Source: Bacteroidota bacterium
GTDB lineage: Bacteria; Bacteroidota; Bacteroidia; Cytophagales; Cyclobacteriaceae
Direction: 5' to 3'
Assembly (NCBI GenBank): GCA_018266395.1
Contig: JAFEAM010000023.1
Span: 1-64,000 of the forward strand
Length of the DNA: 64,000 nt
A model generated the notes under the pieces. It did no database searches, was not told the origin of the DNA, and was given only the letters and a program-made list of their open reading frames with translations. Below, one piece after another: positions 35,050 to 43,883 of the stretch (position 1 is its first letter; each line of letters opens with the position of its first letter). Position numbers and translations under genes: made by a program.

Positions 35050-35658
35050 CTATAACACGATCCCAAGTCCATTGCACTTTTTGTAATTGTAGAATTTCTT
35101 TCCGGTTCGTCGAGCTACTGCCGCCACAGCCGCTTTTACATCAGGAAAACTCTCCGTGTCGTGAAATATCGTGCATCCAGAGTGTTCTACACTCCACAAA
35201 CCGCAATGATAAGTGTCTTCAAAAGTATGAATGATGTCAACATGGATCAGGTCGTACCTCCTTTCTTCTTTAAGTATGAAATCTCTGTAATCCATTTTGA
35301 TAAGGTCAATATTGGTAAATTGACTGAGCCTGGTTCTTGTCTCTTCGTAGATATCCCCATGATAACCTGCATGGTGATCGCCGGTAAAGATGTCAACGCC
35401 AGTCACATGAGTGAAGTAGTTGGCCAGTGCAGCTGTAGAATAGCCAAACTCAACTCCAAACTCCAAAGCGGTATTTGTTTTGATTCCGCTGAATGAGATG
35501 ATGTCCGCAAGCACCTGCTCCAGTCCTACCCAGGCCTTGGAACTCGAATCTATTAGCCTTGAAGGCATCACTAACTTCGTAGGCACATAGTTGATCTCAT
35601 GGTAACGAATTTGATCCGCCATGGACCGAAGCCAAGATATAATCCCAGTATTGAACAT
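35050..35658 (-). CDS. class I SAM-dependent methyltransferase
   Basis: The 202-residue product has a compact Rossmann methyltransferase core: NTALEFGVEFGYSTAALANYF (motif I), HVTGVDIFTGDHH, DLIKMDYRDFIL, then RYDLIHVDIIHTFEDTYHCGLWS, with CTIFHDTESFPDVKAAV. The DxxHTFE segment resembles the metal-binding acidic patch of TylF/CmcI-type sugar and antibiotic methyltransferases, although I cannot be sure of that assignment. It is short and starts 20 bp after the preceding gene. A sugar methylation role is inferred from context. Confidence 0.75.
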   Translation of the reverse strand: MFNTGIISWLRSMADQIRYHEINYVPTKLVMPSRLIDSSSKAWVGLEQVLADIISFSGIKTNTALEFGVEFGYSTAALANYFTHVTGVDIFTGDHHAGYHGDIYEETRTRLSQFTNIDLIKMDYRDFILKEERRYDLIHVDIIHTFEDTYHCGLWSVEHSGCTIFHDTESFPDVKAAVAAVARRTGKKFYNYKKCNGLGIVL

Positions 35659-35678
35659 GGGCGTGAATTTACGCCATG

Positions 35679-36473
35679 TTAGTAAATCTCTAGTTTTCCT
35701 GACATCTGTTGAGCCAGAGTCGAAGAAACGTTGCTGTGGCTTCGATAATATAATTCCTCCTCATTGAGGTGCCCACTGTCTATATACCAAGGCAAGTGCC
35801 TGATAAGGTAAGGGGGACCCGTTCTCCATGCCTTAAGCGTAAAAGCTTGACCGGCCTTCAGACTTGTAAGTGGCCTGTAAAGGGCAAAGGTTGTATCTAT
35901 GGGGGCTTGAAAAAGCCCAGTTTTGGGCTGCACCCTCCAATAAGCTCTCTCATAATTGATGACCTTGTTTTTCAAGGAAAAAGTATCTGGAAGATCATCA
36001 ATCTTTATACCGAAGCCAACTTTGTCGAGCTTATAGTTACAACTCAGCAGTTCCCTGAAGTAACTCATGAATCCTTTTGGGCAATTTTCCACTGGTACTA
36101 CATCGGGATCCGTTAGAACAAAATAATTCCATCTCAGTTTATGATACAGTCCCGACCTCCACAGAGCAAGGTGACCCATGTTGGTATTCAAACGAATGAT
36201 TTCCCACGGGCAGGATTGGTAATATTCAAGAAGAGGCGGATACGAAGAGTGGTTATCCAGAATGATGATACGGGTAAATCCAGATTGTTCAAGAAATTGA
36301 ATGAGTTGTCGCGTGTATGTAATGCGATTGAAATTATTAACCACAATTGGAATATCCTGAACCTTCAAAACATCAATTACATATAAGAAGTCAATCAGCG
36401 TCCAGTATGGCAACTTTACCCACCTCCAGATATTATTTAGCCTGTTGTAGATTGTTGAAATCCAGGTACTCAT
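35679..36473 (-). CDS. GT-A-fold glycosyltransferase-like protein
   Basis: The 264-residue product opens with a hydrophobic and aromatic stretch, then IPIVVNNFNRITYTRQLIQFL, RIIILDNHSSYPPLLEYY and VLTDPDVVPVENCPKGF. The DPD motif is the metal-binding DxD of GT-A enzymes, and the NNFNR start resembles GT2 relatives. A C-terminal basic and aromatic tail follows. It overlaps the adjacent FkbM gene by 4 bp (ATGA). It lacks the conserved late ED motif of the better GT2 members nearby, so its activity is less certain. Confidence 0.7.
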   Translation of the reverse strand: MSTWISTIYNRLNNIWRWVKLPYWTLIDFLYVIDVLKVQDIPIVVNNFNRITYTRQLIQFLEQSGFTRIIILDNHSSYPPLLEYYQSCPWEIIRLNTNMGHLALWRSGLYHKLRWNYFVLTDPDVVPVENCPKGFMSYFRELLSCNYKLDKVGFGIKIDDLPDTFSLKNKVINYERAYWRVQPKTGLFQAPIDTTFALYRPLTSLKAGQAFTLKAWRTGPPYLIRHLPWYIDSGHLNEEELYYRSHSNVSSTLAQQMSGKLEIY

Positions 36474-37390
36474 CTGGCAGCGTATATCATCCCCGAATCC
36501 ATGCTTGGCAACAGTTGTGAGAATACCCGGAAACCTGAGTCCTTCAGCTTTGAAATAATACGATCCGGCGCTTCAAAATGCCATTCAATCATGAATACGT
36601 CCACATGTTCCAAAAGCTTGGTACTGGAAAGCCGGTCTATCAGTAGGAATTCAGACCCTTCACAGTCCATTTTCACTATCACTTCAAAATTCTCGTGCTG
36701 CTTCAGGATGTTCTTGAGTTCGTCTGCTATGTCCCTTAGTACCACCTTTTCACTTACCACCTGAGTGCGCGGATGGTCAGTTGGCAAACCATGCAATCCC
36801 ATTCTGCCCTTCTGTATTGGGGAATACTCCAGAGTCGTTTCATGGTTCCTGTCAGAAAGGCCCACAGGGTACCTTTCAACTTTGTATATAAGGTCGGGGT
36901 TAAGCCGAAGGTTGTCCTCACCGATGAGGAAGGTGGGCTGAAACAATTCGTAAGCGTACACCCTGTACACATCTTCCATGGCAGCAAAGTACAGAGCGGC
37001 AATAGCAGCGTTCATGCCAATATCCATAATCACCTTTCTTCTGGCGCTCTCATACCTATAGGTATGCAATCCAAAGACCTCATATATTATGAAGATCTCC
37101 TCAGAAGAATGAATTGAAAAATTGAGTCCATTGAGCTTTAATAACACCCTGCCATCCTTAATGGCAAACCTGCCGCCCAGAACTTCATGAATTTTAAGAG
37201 CAAAGGGATAGGCACCAAGAAGGCTTTCACCTTCAACTTTTTGAAATGTGAGGCGGAGTCTTTGGAGTGTCACTTGCTGATCCCTCAAGACATAATCCCG
37301 CTTTCCTATTCCCTGAAAGTAGAAGGGGTTATTGAGCAATAACAAACGATCAAACAAGCGCTTAGTGAGTCTCTTTACTTTGGGGGACAT
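36470..37390 (-). CDS. FkbM-family methyltransferase
   Basis: The 306-residue product carries an FkbM domain: RRKVIMDIGMNAAIAALYFAA (motif I, atypical MDIGMN with an Ala-rich helix), VYAYELFQPTFLIGEDNLRLN and NFEVIVKMDCEGSEFLLIDRLS (the CEGSE hallmark). I use ATG 37390; an in-frame GTG two codons upstream lies within the wzt stop region. It is the first gene after wzt and probably methylates an early or terminal sugar. Terminal methylation is a known chain-length stop signal in ABC-exporter systems, but that link is only inference here. Confidence 0.85.
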   Translation of the reverse strand: MSPKVKRLTKRLFDRLLLLNNPFYFQGIGKRDYVLRDQQVTLQRLRLTFQKVEGESLLGAYPFALKIHEVLGGRFAIKDGRVLLKLNGLNFSIHSSEEIFIIYEVFGLHTYRYESARRKVIMDIGMNAAIAALYFAAMEDVYRVYAYELFQPTFLIGEDNLRLNPDLIYKVERYPVGLSDRNHETTLEYSPIQKGRMGLHGLPTDHPRTQVVSEKVVLRDIADELKNILKQHENFEVIVKMDCEGSEFLLIDRLSSTKLLEHVDVFMIEWHFEAPDRIISKLKDSGFRVFSQLLPSMDSGMIYAAR

Positions 37391-37392
37391 GA

Positions 37393-38574
37393 TCACATAA
37401 GATCTACGAAACCTCGATATTGCAAATCGTAAGGATTGACTTTGAACTGATCAGGCCTTCGCTTAACCTGCAATTTGACAACTTCATAAAGATCGCCATG
37501 TTTTCCGTCAATCCCATAAAAGAGTCCAACCTGGTATTCGCCTTCAACCAGATTAAATCTTTGAATCACGCCTCGATACGAGATCCGGTTTCCAGTCCAC
37601 TGAAAGTTGCCGAAAAAGTTCCTAAGATCATATATAGCAACCCGTTGCTTCTTGTAGTTATAAAAAAGTAAACAGAGATCTGTCAAGTCGGGCTTCTCAT
37701 CATTGGTATTGTGCAATTCTATCTCAAAGGGCAGGACATCTCCTGATAAAATACTATTGTCAGCAAACGAGAGTGCCTTTAATAACATGCCTCCTGCCAG
37801 CGGCCAGCTTCCAGGAGGTACGCTCCCTCCGCTGGCAAGGTATTTTTGAATCACCTCGCCCGCCATGCCTTGTGATGCAATCGAACCCTGTTGCAGCAGA
37901 ATTGCCTTCCTGCAAAGTCGCTCTACTGCATCCAGATCATGACTAACAAAAAGGATGGTGCGGCCGCTTTGACTTACATCCTGCATCTTACCCATGCACT
38001 TCCTTTGGAACTCGGCATCCCCCACCGCCAGCACCTCGTCTATAATCATGATTTCGGGTTCAAGGAAAGCCGCAACAGAGAACGCCAGCCTAAGTTGCAT
38101 TCCGCTGGAGTAGTGTTTAAGAGGCGTATCCAAAAACCTTTCTGTACCGCTAAAGTCCACGATTGCATCAAACTTTGATTGCACTTCCTTCCGTTTCATA
38201 CCCAGCAGCGACCCATTGAAGAATATGTTTTCCCGCCCAGTAAGCTCTTGATGAAAGCCAGTGCCCACTTCCAGCAGGCTTGCAATGCGGCCACGCACGA
38301 TTATGCGGCCTTTGGTAGGTGGGGTGATCCGAGAAAGAATTTTGAGCAGCGTTGATTTGCCTGCACCATTTCTTCCTATAATCCCCAACGAATCACCCTC
38401 ACTAACTTCAAAGCCAATATCCTTAAGTGCATAGAATTCTTCAGACTGCATCTTTCCCTTCACAAACAAACCGCTGATCTGATCTCTCAGGCTAAGGTAG
38501 CCTCCAATCTGGTGATTGATCCGAAAGCTTTTTGACAAATTGTGTACCTCCAAATGAGGCTTCTTATCAGGCAT
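37393..38574 (-). CDS. wzt: polysaccharide ABC exporter, ATP-binding subunit (Wzt-type with C-terminal binding domain)
   Basis: Wzt powers export of O-antigen-type polysaccharide across the inner membrane. The 393-residue product has a canonical ATPase domain: Walker A GRNGAGKST (67-75), HYSSGMQLRLAFS signature, Walker B IMIIDEVLAVGD and a HDLD switch. After about residue 245 a beta-sandwich-like extra domain follows (GGMLLKALSFADNSILSGDVLPF ... RFNLVEGEYQVGLFYGIDG), as in Wzt proteins that recognise the capped chain end. I use ATG 38574, overlapping the wzm stop by 8 bp; a TTG three codons upstream is also in frame. Confidence 0.93.
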   Translation of the reverse strand: MPDKKPHLEVHNLSKSFRINHQIGGYLSLRDQISGLFVKGKMQSEEFYALKDIGFEVSEGDSLGIIGRNGAGKSTLLKILSRITPPTKGRIIVRGRIASLLEVGTGFHQELTGRENIFFNGSLLGMKRKEVQSKFDAIVDFSGTERFLDTPLKHYSSGMQLRLAFSVAAFLEPEIMIIDEVLAVGDAEFQRKCMGKMQDVSQSGRTILFVSHDLDAVERLCRKAILLQQGSIASQGMAGEVIQKYLASGGSVPPGSWPLAGGMLLKALSFADNSILSGDVLPFEIELHNTNDEKPDLTDLCLLFYNYKKQRVAIYDLRNFFGNFQWTGNRISYRGVIQRFNLVEGEYQVGLFYGIDGKHGDLYEVVKLQVKRRPDQFKVNPYDLQYRGFVDLM

Positions 38575-39409
38575 AGTCAGCAAAATAATCCTCCGATTTT
38601 CTGAAATATAGAATGCCCGTAATCAGGATTAACAGCAAAGAAGTCAGGCTGACTACTATCAAATGGATAGGTACGTCTTCATCAAGAAGCGGTGCCCTAA
38701 AAAGATGGATCGGGGCGAACATTGGCGACAATGCTGCGACGTAGGTAAGCCAGGGTAGTTTGATAACGGAAAACGGATAGAGAATCGGGGTTACGAAGAA
38801 AATCAACTGTATCAAGAACGGGATTACATATCGGAAGTCACGGTATTTGACATTCAGCGCCGCGAGTAGACTGCCCGGACCCAATGTTGCAAGAAATGCG
38901 AGCAACACGGACAGCGGCCAGTATATAACAGCACTAATCGAAACCGGCTGCCGATAGAAAATAAGTAGAAGACCGAAAAGAATAAATGCGATAGTAAAGT
39001 CAAAGAATGCAGACAGGGCAGTAGAAACGGGAACGATCAATCTTGGAAAATAAACCTTTCTGATAATCTGGGCATTGCTTACCATGCTATTGGCGGCACC
39101 AGTCAAGCCGCTGGAGAACGCATTCCAAATCACAAGCCCAGAGAATACAAAGACAGGGTAAGGGAGTGAGCCGGACGGTACATTAAGTGCATTTCCAAAA
39201 AAGAGCGTAAAAATCACCATAAGCATTAAAGGCTGAAGAACTGCCCAGAGCAGCCCCAACACCGTCTGCTTGTATTTGATCTTGATGTCTCGCCAAGTGA
39301 AAAAATAGAATAGCTCCCGATGGTCCCACATTTCCTTCCAGTCAAGCCAGCGTGGACGGTCTGCATCCCAAACTTTTTCCTGGGCTTCAATATTTATGTC
39401 CCTGCTCAA
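38567..39409 (-). CDS. wzm: polysaccharide ABC exporter, permease subunit
   Basis: Wzm is the ABC-2 permease that forms the transport channel with Wzt. The 280-residue product starts with a cytoplasmic amphipathic stretch (WDHRELFYFFTWRDIKIKYKQT, the gate-helix region), followed by six hydrophobic segments (about 50-70, 80-100, 130-152, 160-180, 190-212, 240-262). Start: TTG at 39409, because in-frame TAA lies two codons upstream and the next ATG would remove 26 conserved residues. It overlaps wzt by 8 bp and is the first gene of the transcript, after the -7 element at 39453-39446. Confidence 0.92.
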   Translation of the reverse strand: MSRDINIEAQEKVWDADRPRWLDWKEMWDHRELFYFFTWRDIKIKYKQTVLGLLWAVLQPLMLMVIFTLFFGNALNVPSGSLPYPVFVFSGLVIWNAFSSGLTGAANSMVSNAQIIRKVYFPRLIVPVSTALSAFFDFTIAFILFGLLLIFYRQPVSISAVIYWPLSVLLAFLATLGPGSLLAALNVKYRDFRYVIPFLIQLIFFVTPILYPFSVIKLPWLTYVAALSPMFAPIHLFRAPLLDEDVPIHLIVVSLTSLLLILITGILYFRKSEDYFADYA

Positions 39410-39445
39410 TACTTAGGCATTTGGTTACAATTCCGCAACTTAGCG

Positions 39446-39453
39446 CAAAGTTA
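39446..39453 (-). promoter_or_regulatory. -7 element upstream of wzm
   Basis: The minus strand reads TAACTTTG at 39453-39446, a full TAnnTTTG match, 37 bp from the TTG start. No TTG is seen at the optimal upstream distance. The whole divergent region between wzm and the plus-strand glycosyltransferase is only 46 bp. Confidence 0.4.
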
Positions 39454-39455
39454 TC

Positions 39456-40529
39456 ATGAAAATCCTTTTCCTGGCACCTTATCCTATGCAAGAGGCGCCA
39501 TCACAGCGATTTCGGTTTGAGCAGTATCTGCAGATTCTTAAACAACATGGTTTTGTATATGACTTCAAATCATTTTTCGGCTCAGGGGAATGGAAACAAA
39601 TGTCCTTGAACGGCAAAGGTCTAATCAAAATCATGAAAGTGCTTAAAGGTCTGGCACAAAGAGCCCTGTTACTCACGAGGGTGCGACAATACGATTTCGT
39701 TTTCATTCATCGTGAAGCGGCACCTGTTGGTCCTCCAATTATAGAATGGATTCTCGCCAAATTGCTAAACAAAAGGTTAATCTATGATTTTGATGATGCC
39801 ATTTGGACAACAGACAGACCTACTGAACCCTTGTGGTTCAGAGTGATAAAGTGGAGGAGTAAGGTCTCAAGCATTTGCAGGTGGAGCCATCGGATTAGCG
39901 CAGGCAATCAGTTTCTTGCGCAGTATGCATCTCAATTCAATTCAAGCGTGGTGATCAACCCATCAACTATAGACATGCAAAATGCCCCCTTACCTGCAAC
40001 GAGGATGCTGACTTCTGGCACACCTCCAACCATTGGCTGGACGGGGTCGCACACGACTATAAAATACCTCAAATCACTGGAAAGTGTTTTGCGAAGTTTA
40101 TTGACGCATTATTCAGACGTGCACCTTGTCATAATATCGGATACAAAACCGCAACTTCAGATTCCCAATCTTCGGTTTATCCCATGGTCAAGGGAACGTG
40201 AAATTCAAGATCTCGGATTAATTGACATCGGAATAATGCCCCTTCCTGACGACGAATGGGCGCGCGGCAAATGTGGATTTAAGGCGCTTCAATATATGAG
40301 TTTGGGTAAACCGGCAGTGGTGTCGCCAGTCGGCGTGAATACTACATTGGTTGAACAGGGTGTAAATGGGTTTCTATGCAACTCAGACAATGAATGGTAC
40401 CATTACCTCGATCTTTTAATCAGGGATGAGCAGTTGAGAGCCAAACTTGGAATGAATGGAAGATCAAAAGTTATGCGGTTCTATTCGGTAGGCGCTAATA
40501 CAGAGAATTTTCTCCGGCTTTTTGAATAA
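39456..40529 (+). CDS. GT4-like glycosyltransferase, opposite strand to the cluster
   Basis: The 357-residue product has a GT-B fold with ILFLAPYPMQEAPSQRFRFEQYL at the N-terminus and, C-terminally, PPTIGWTGSHTTIKYL, LIDIGIMPLPDDEWARGKCGFKALQYMSLGKPAVVSPVG and VEQGVNGFLC. Instead of the usual EGFG, this is the GKCGFKALQYM variant. It runs opposite to its neighbours between wzm and the membrane gene at 40481-41812, whose 3' end overlaps it by 49 bp. It clearly belongs to the locus by function. The opposite orientation suggests a separate insertion or inversion. Confidence 0.85.
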   Translation: MKILFLAPYPMQEAPSQRFRFEQYLQILKQHGFVYDFKSFFGSGEWKQMSLNGKGLIKIMKVLKGLAQRALLLTRVRQYDFVFIHREAAPVGPPIIEWILAKLLNKRLIYDFDDAIWTTDRPTEPLWFRVIKWRSKVSSICRWSHRISAGNQFLAQYASQFNSSVVINPSTIDMQNAPLPATRMLTSGTPPTIGWTGSHTTIKYLKSLESVLRSLLTHYSDVHLVIISDTKPQLQIPNLRFIPWSREREIQDLGLIDIGIMPLPDDEWARGKCGFKALQYMSLGKPAVVSPVGVNTTLVEQGVNGFLCNSDNEWYHYLDLLIRDEQLRAKLGMNGRSKVMRFYSVGANTENFLRLFE

Positions 40530-41812
40530 TCATCGAGAAGAACGAGGGCAAGTACGAAGAATGGAAGGAAGATTATCCGATATCTCGTCAGCGTGCCGAA
40601 ATTGAATGTTGACACGCCTGCCGCAAACGCGTAAGCCAATGTGAACACACTACAGAAAATGATATTGTAATTATAAAGTCCGCGCAACAAGTGCCGGTAA
40701 GACCTGATAAGAGCATAAATAGTAAAAACAAATAAGGCCATACTCTCCACCGCCGATATGGCCATCAGCGGATTTCTGATCTCCCAAATGTAAGGTCGGA
40801 ATAAAGACACATTTATGGCAGCAGGCGCAGCCCTCAGAAGGCCAATCGGCGTCCAACTCGCGATGTCCAATGAATATCCCGAGCCAGCCTCCCGTCCTGT
40901 ATAAAACCCAATGTCATAGGCAGTACGCTGAGAAGTCACCAGAAGATTTTCAAGGGCATATCGACTATCCAATTTACCTATCTCAGATACGGCAAGGTAC
41001 ATCGACCACATCAGAAGAAATATCATCAAAGGCGCAACCATCATTCTCAACACAACAGATTGTATCGATTTGAAATGATATGCAATAATCCAAATGATTA
41101 TAGCTGGAAGAAATGCTTGCAGGACAAAGACCCGGACGCTATATATAACAAATAGTGATAAAGCAAGAATAATGAAGTTGGAAATCCTGAATGATTTAAC
41201 GATCCAAATTCTGTGAAGATAGTAAGTGGCGAATCCAAGGCATCCGATTACTATAGTATCTTTCAGCAGGCCGCTTCCCCAAAAAACCACTGAAGGAACA
41301 AAGCATGTCGCAATGACCAACCCTTTGTGGAGGTGAGGATATTGCCTATAAAAACACATGAAAAGACTCCACATTCCTGCGAAGCCAACCACTGAGAATA
41401 GCAAGGCGGTTGCTGAATAAGTTGAAAATGTAAAAAGATCAAACAGGCCCGCAACCCGGATTACAAAGAAGGACTTGGGGTCGTGAAAAAACAGAATCCT
41501 GGAAGTGTACTGATAAATGCCATCCTCATTATTTGCCGACCCAAATATTAGGCGAATCCCATCAACAGGGTTATTCACGAAAGCCTCCCAAATTACGCGG
41601 CTTCCATGAGTGTGATAGTTGAAAGTATCTCCGCCTTGATAATAGAACTGGTACAGTAGTCCCAAAAATATTGCCCCCACCATACGGGCTGTCAATGCAG
41701 GGATAAAATAACGGCGAGTAACCTTATCCGTAAGATGAGGACGAAACAAATAGGCCACAATCAGAATCACAAAGAACAGAAATGGCGTCACCAGAAAATC
41801 CCGGGCATCCAT
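40481..41812 (-). CDS. polytopic membrane protein, possible polysaccharide polymerase or GT-C-like
   Basis: The 443-residue product has about 10-11 hydrophobic segments and few soluble regions; an early loop carries FYYQGGDTFNYHTHG. The size, membrane topology and place in a polysaccharide locus are like Wzy-type polymerases or GT-C enzymes, but no family signature is recognised, so no name is given. Start ATG 41812 overlaps the fcl stop by 1 nt (TAATG); the ORF open from 41887 lies inside fcl. The 3' end overlaps the convergent glycosyltransferase by 49 bp. If it is a polymerase, it would be unusual beside an ABC exporter. Confidence 0.65.
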   Translation of the reverse strand: MDARDFLVTPFLFFVILIVAYLFRPHLTDKVTRRYFIPALTARMVGAIFLGLLYQFYYQGGDTFNYHTHGSRVIWEAFVNNPVDGIRLIFGSANNEDGIYQYTSRILFFHDPKSFFVIRVAGLFDLFTFSTYSATALLFSVVGFAGMWSLFMCFYRQYPHLHKGLVIATCFVPSVVFWGSGLLKDTIVIGCLGFATYYLHRIWIVKSFRISNFIILALSLFVIYSVRVFVLQAFLPAIIIWIIAYHFKSIQSVVLRMMVAPLMIFLLMWSMYLAVSEIGKLDSRYALENLLVTSQRTAYDIGFYTGREAGSGYSLDIASWTPIGLLRAAPAAINVSLFRPYIWEIRNPLMAISAVESMALFVFTIYALIRSYRHLLRGLYNYNIIFCSVFTLAYAFAAGVSTFNFGTLTRYRIIFLPFFVLALVLLDDYSKSRRKFSVLAPTE

Positions 41813-42747
41813 TATATTGTAGTGGCAACAGACCAGGTACCATATACCGTCTTCAGGCCCCTTTCGAGAGAAATTTGAGTCCGCCAACCCATTTGGATTA
41901 TCCGGCCGGTGTCCAAAATTTTTCGTGGAGTTCCATCTGGCTTTGATGAGTCAAATTCGATCGCTCCAGTGAATCCAGTTACGCGACTAATGAGTCCAGC
42001 CAGTTTTGCAATAGACAATTCCTCCCCTGTCCCAACATTGACAAACCCCGGTTCATCGAACCGCTCCATCAGAAACAAACACGCATCCGCCAAATCATCC
42101 ACATGCATAAACTCCCTTAGCGGCTTGCCGCTTCCCCAAACTGTTACCGTCGGACTTCCGTTGACTTTAGCCTCGTGAAATTTTCTCAACAGGGCAGGAA
42201 TTACATGTGAAGTATTGAGATCATAATTGTCGTTCGGTCCGTAAAGATTACATGGCATTGCCGATATAAAATTGCACCCATACTGACTTCTATATGCATC
42301 GCACATCTTGATGCCAGCAATTTTGGCAATGGCATAAGGTTCATTGGTGGGCTCCAGCAACCCAGTCAAAAGATACTCTTCCTTGATTGGCTGTGGCGCG
42401 ATCTTGGGGTAGATGCAGGAACTCCCCAAAAACAGCAACTTCTTAACGCCATTCAAGTGCGAATGATGAATCAGATTGGACTGAATCATCAGGTTATCAT
42501 ACAAAAACTCGGCGCGATATTGATCATTGGCAAGAATTCCCCCCACCTTGGCTGCTGCTCCAAAAACATAATCAGGCTTTTCGGAGGCGAAGAACTCTTT
42601 CACCAGAGCCTGGTTTCGCAGGTCCAGCTCTTTGGAGGTGCGCAGTAAAAGATTGTTGAAACCCAACTGGCGGAGTTTCCTTACAATCGCAGAACCCACC
42701 ATCCCATTATGGCCTGCCACATAAATCTTATCCTGCGGCTGCATCAT
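41812..42747 (-). CDS. fcl: GDP-L-fucose synthase
   Basis: Fcl (WcaG) epimerises and reduces GDP-4-keto-6-deoxymannose to GDP-L-fucose. The 311-residue product has the GMER features: [16 protein letters not shown] (Rossmann), [16 protein letters not shown], the catalytic YAIAK after [18 protein letters not shown], and [22 protein letters not shown]. Length is normal. Two tandem ATGs (42747 and 42744) are possible starts; the first overlaps the gmd stop. With gmd next door this gives a two-step path from GDP-mannose to GDP-fucose. Confidence 0.94.
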   Translation of the reverse strand: MMQPQDKIYVAGHNGMVGSAIVRKLRQLGFNNLLLRTSKELDLRNQALVKEFFASEKPDYVFGAAAKVGGILANDQYRAEFLYDNLMIQSNLIHHSHLNGVKKLLFLGSSCIYPKIAPQPIKEEYLLTGLLEPTNEPYAIAKIAGIKMCDAYRSQYGCNFISAMPCNLYGPNDNYDLNTSHVIPALLRKFHEAKVNGSPTVTVWGSGKPLREFMHVDDLADACLFLMERFDEPGFVNVGTGEELSIAKLAGLISRVTGFTGAIEFDSSKPDGTPRKILDTGRIIQMGWRTQISLERGLKTVYGTWSVATTI

Positions 42748-43856
42748 TCCTTACCCCTGATTACCTCAAATCCTCCTTCCCGCAATGTCTGCTCCCTTCT
42801 GAATAGATCCAAATCTGTGTGAACCATTTCGGATACAAGTCTTTCAAGGTCATATTCCGGCTGCCATCCCAATTTCTTTTTCGCTTTTGCAGGATCACCA
42901 ATAAGAAGATCAACTTCGGTTGGCCTGAAGTATCTGGGATCCACAACAACCACCTCCTGTCCTGGTCGGACTTTTGCCTCAGGATCGAATACTTTTTCCA
43001 CAAACCCAACCTCGTTGTTCCCCTCTCCTTTGAAGGCAATCCTAATTCCTGCCGACTCGAAAGCCATCACGCAAAAGTCCCTGACGGTTGTCGTTTTCCC
43101 TGTAGCTATTACAAAATCCTCTGGCACGTCCTGCTGAAGCATCAGCCACATGGCCTGCACATAATCCTTTGCATGCCCCCAGTCCCTTTGTGCGTTCAGA
43201 TTCCCTATGAATAGTTTATCCTCTAATCCCAATGCAATTTGAGCAACACCACGGGTTATTTTTCTTGTCACAAATGTCTCTCCCCGCCTGGGGCTTTCAT
43301 GATTGAACAGAATCCCGTTTACGGCAAACATGTCATAGGCCTCTCTATAATTAACAGTAATCCAGTAAGCGTACAATTTTGCAACACCATATGGGGACCT
43401 CGGATAGAAAGGTGTAGTCTCCCGCTGGGGAACCTCCTGGACAAGTCCATAAAGTTCGGAACTGCTCGCCTGATAGAACCTGGTCTTTTTTGTCAACCCC
43501 GTCAATCTTATCGCTTCCAGGATTCTCAATGCACCTAATCCATCAACATCACCAGTGTATTCCGGCTCTTCAAAGGAAACCTTCACATGACTCATGGCAC
43601 CCAGGTTATAAATCTCGTCTGGCTGAAGTTCCTGGATAAGCCGTGTTACGTTCATGCTGTCAGAAAGGTCACCAAAATGGAGGTGAAACCTTGATTTCTT
43701 CTCGTGGGGATCCTGATAGATATGATCGATCCTTGAGGTATTCAATAAAGAGGCGCGTCTCTTCATTCCATGAACTTCATATCCTTTTTCAAGCAATAAC
43801 TCACTCAAATACGCGCCGTCCTGTCCAGTAACACCTGTAACCAATGCTCTTTTCAT
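42744..43856 (-). CDS. gmd: GDP-mannose 4,6-dehydratase
   Basis: Gmd converts GDP-mannose to GDP-4-keto-6-deoxymannose using bound NADP. The 370-residue product begins [27 protein letters not shown] and has [14 protein letters not shown], the catalytic [12 protein letters not shown] (YxxxK) and [18 protein letters not shown], all Gmd hallmarks. Length is normal. It overlaps fcl by 4 bp and probably heads the adjacent transcript, since only 27 bp separates it from the TPR gene stop. Confidence 0.95.
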   Translation of the reverse strand: MKRALVTGVTGQDGAYLSELLLEKGYEVHGMKRRASLLNTSRIDHIYQDPHEKKSRFHLHFGDLSDSMNVTRLIQELQPDEIYNLGAMSHVKVSFEEPEYTGDVDGLGALRILEAIRLTGLTKKTRFYQASSSELYGLVQEVPQRETTPFYPRSPYGVAKLYAYWITVNYREAYDMFAVNGILFNHESPRRGETFVTRKITRGVAQIALGLEDKLFIGNLNAQRDWGHAKDYVQAMWLMLQQDVPEDFVIATGKTTTVRDFCVMAFESAGIRIAFKGEGNNEVGFVEKVFDPEAKVRPGQEVVVVDPRYFRPTEVDLLIGDPAKAKKKLGWQPEYDLERLVSEMVHTDLDLFRREQTLREGGFEVIRGKE

Positions 43857-43883
43857 TTGTACCTTTTTTGTCTTATTAATTGT

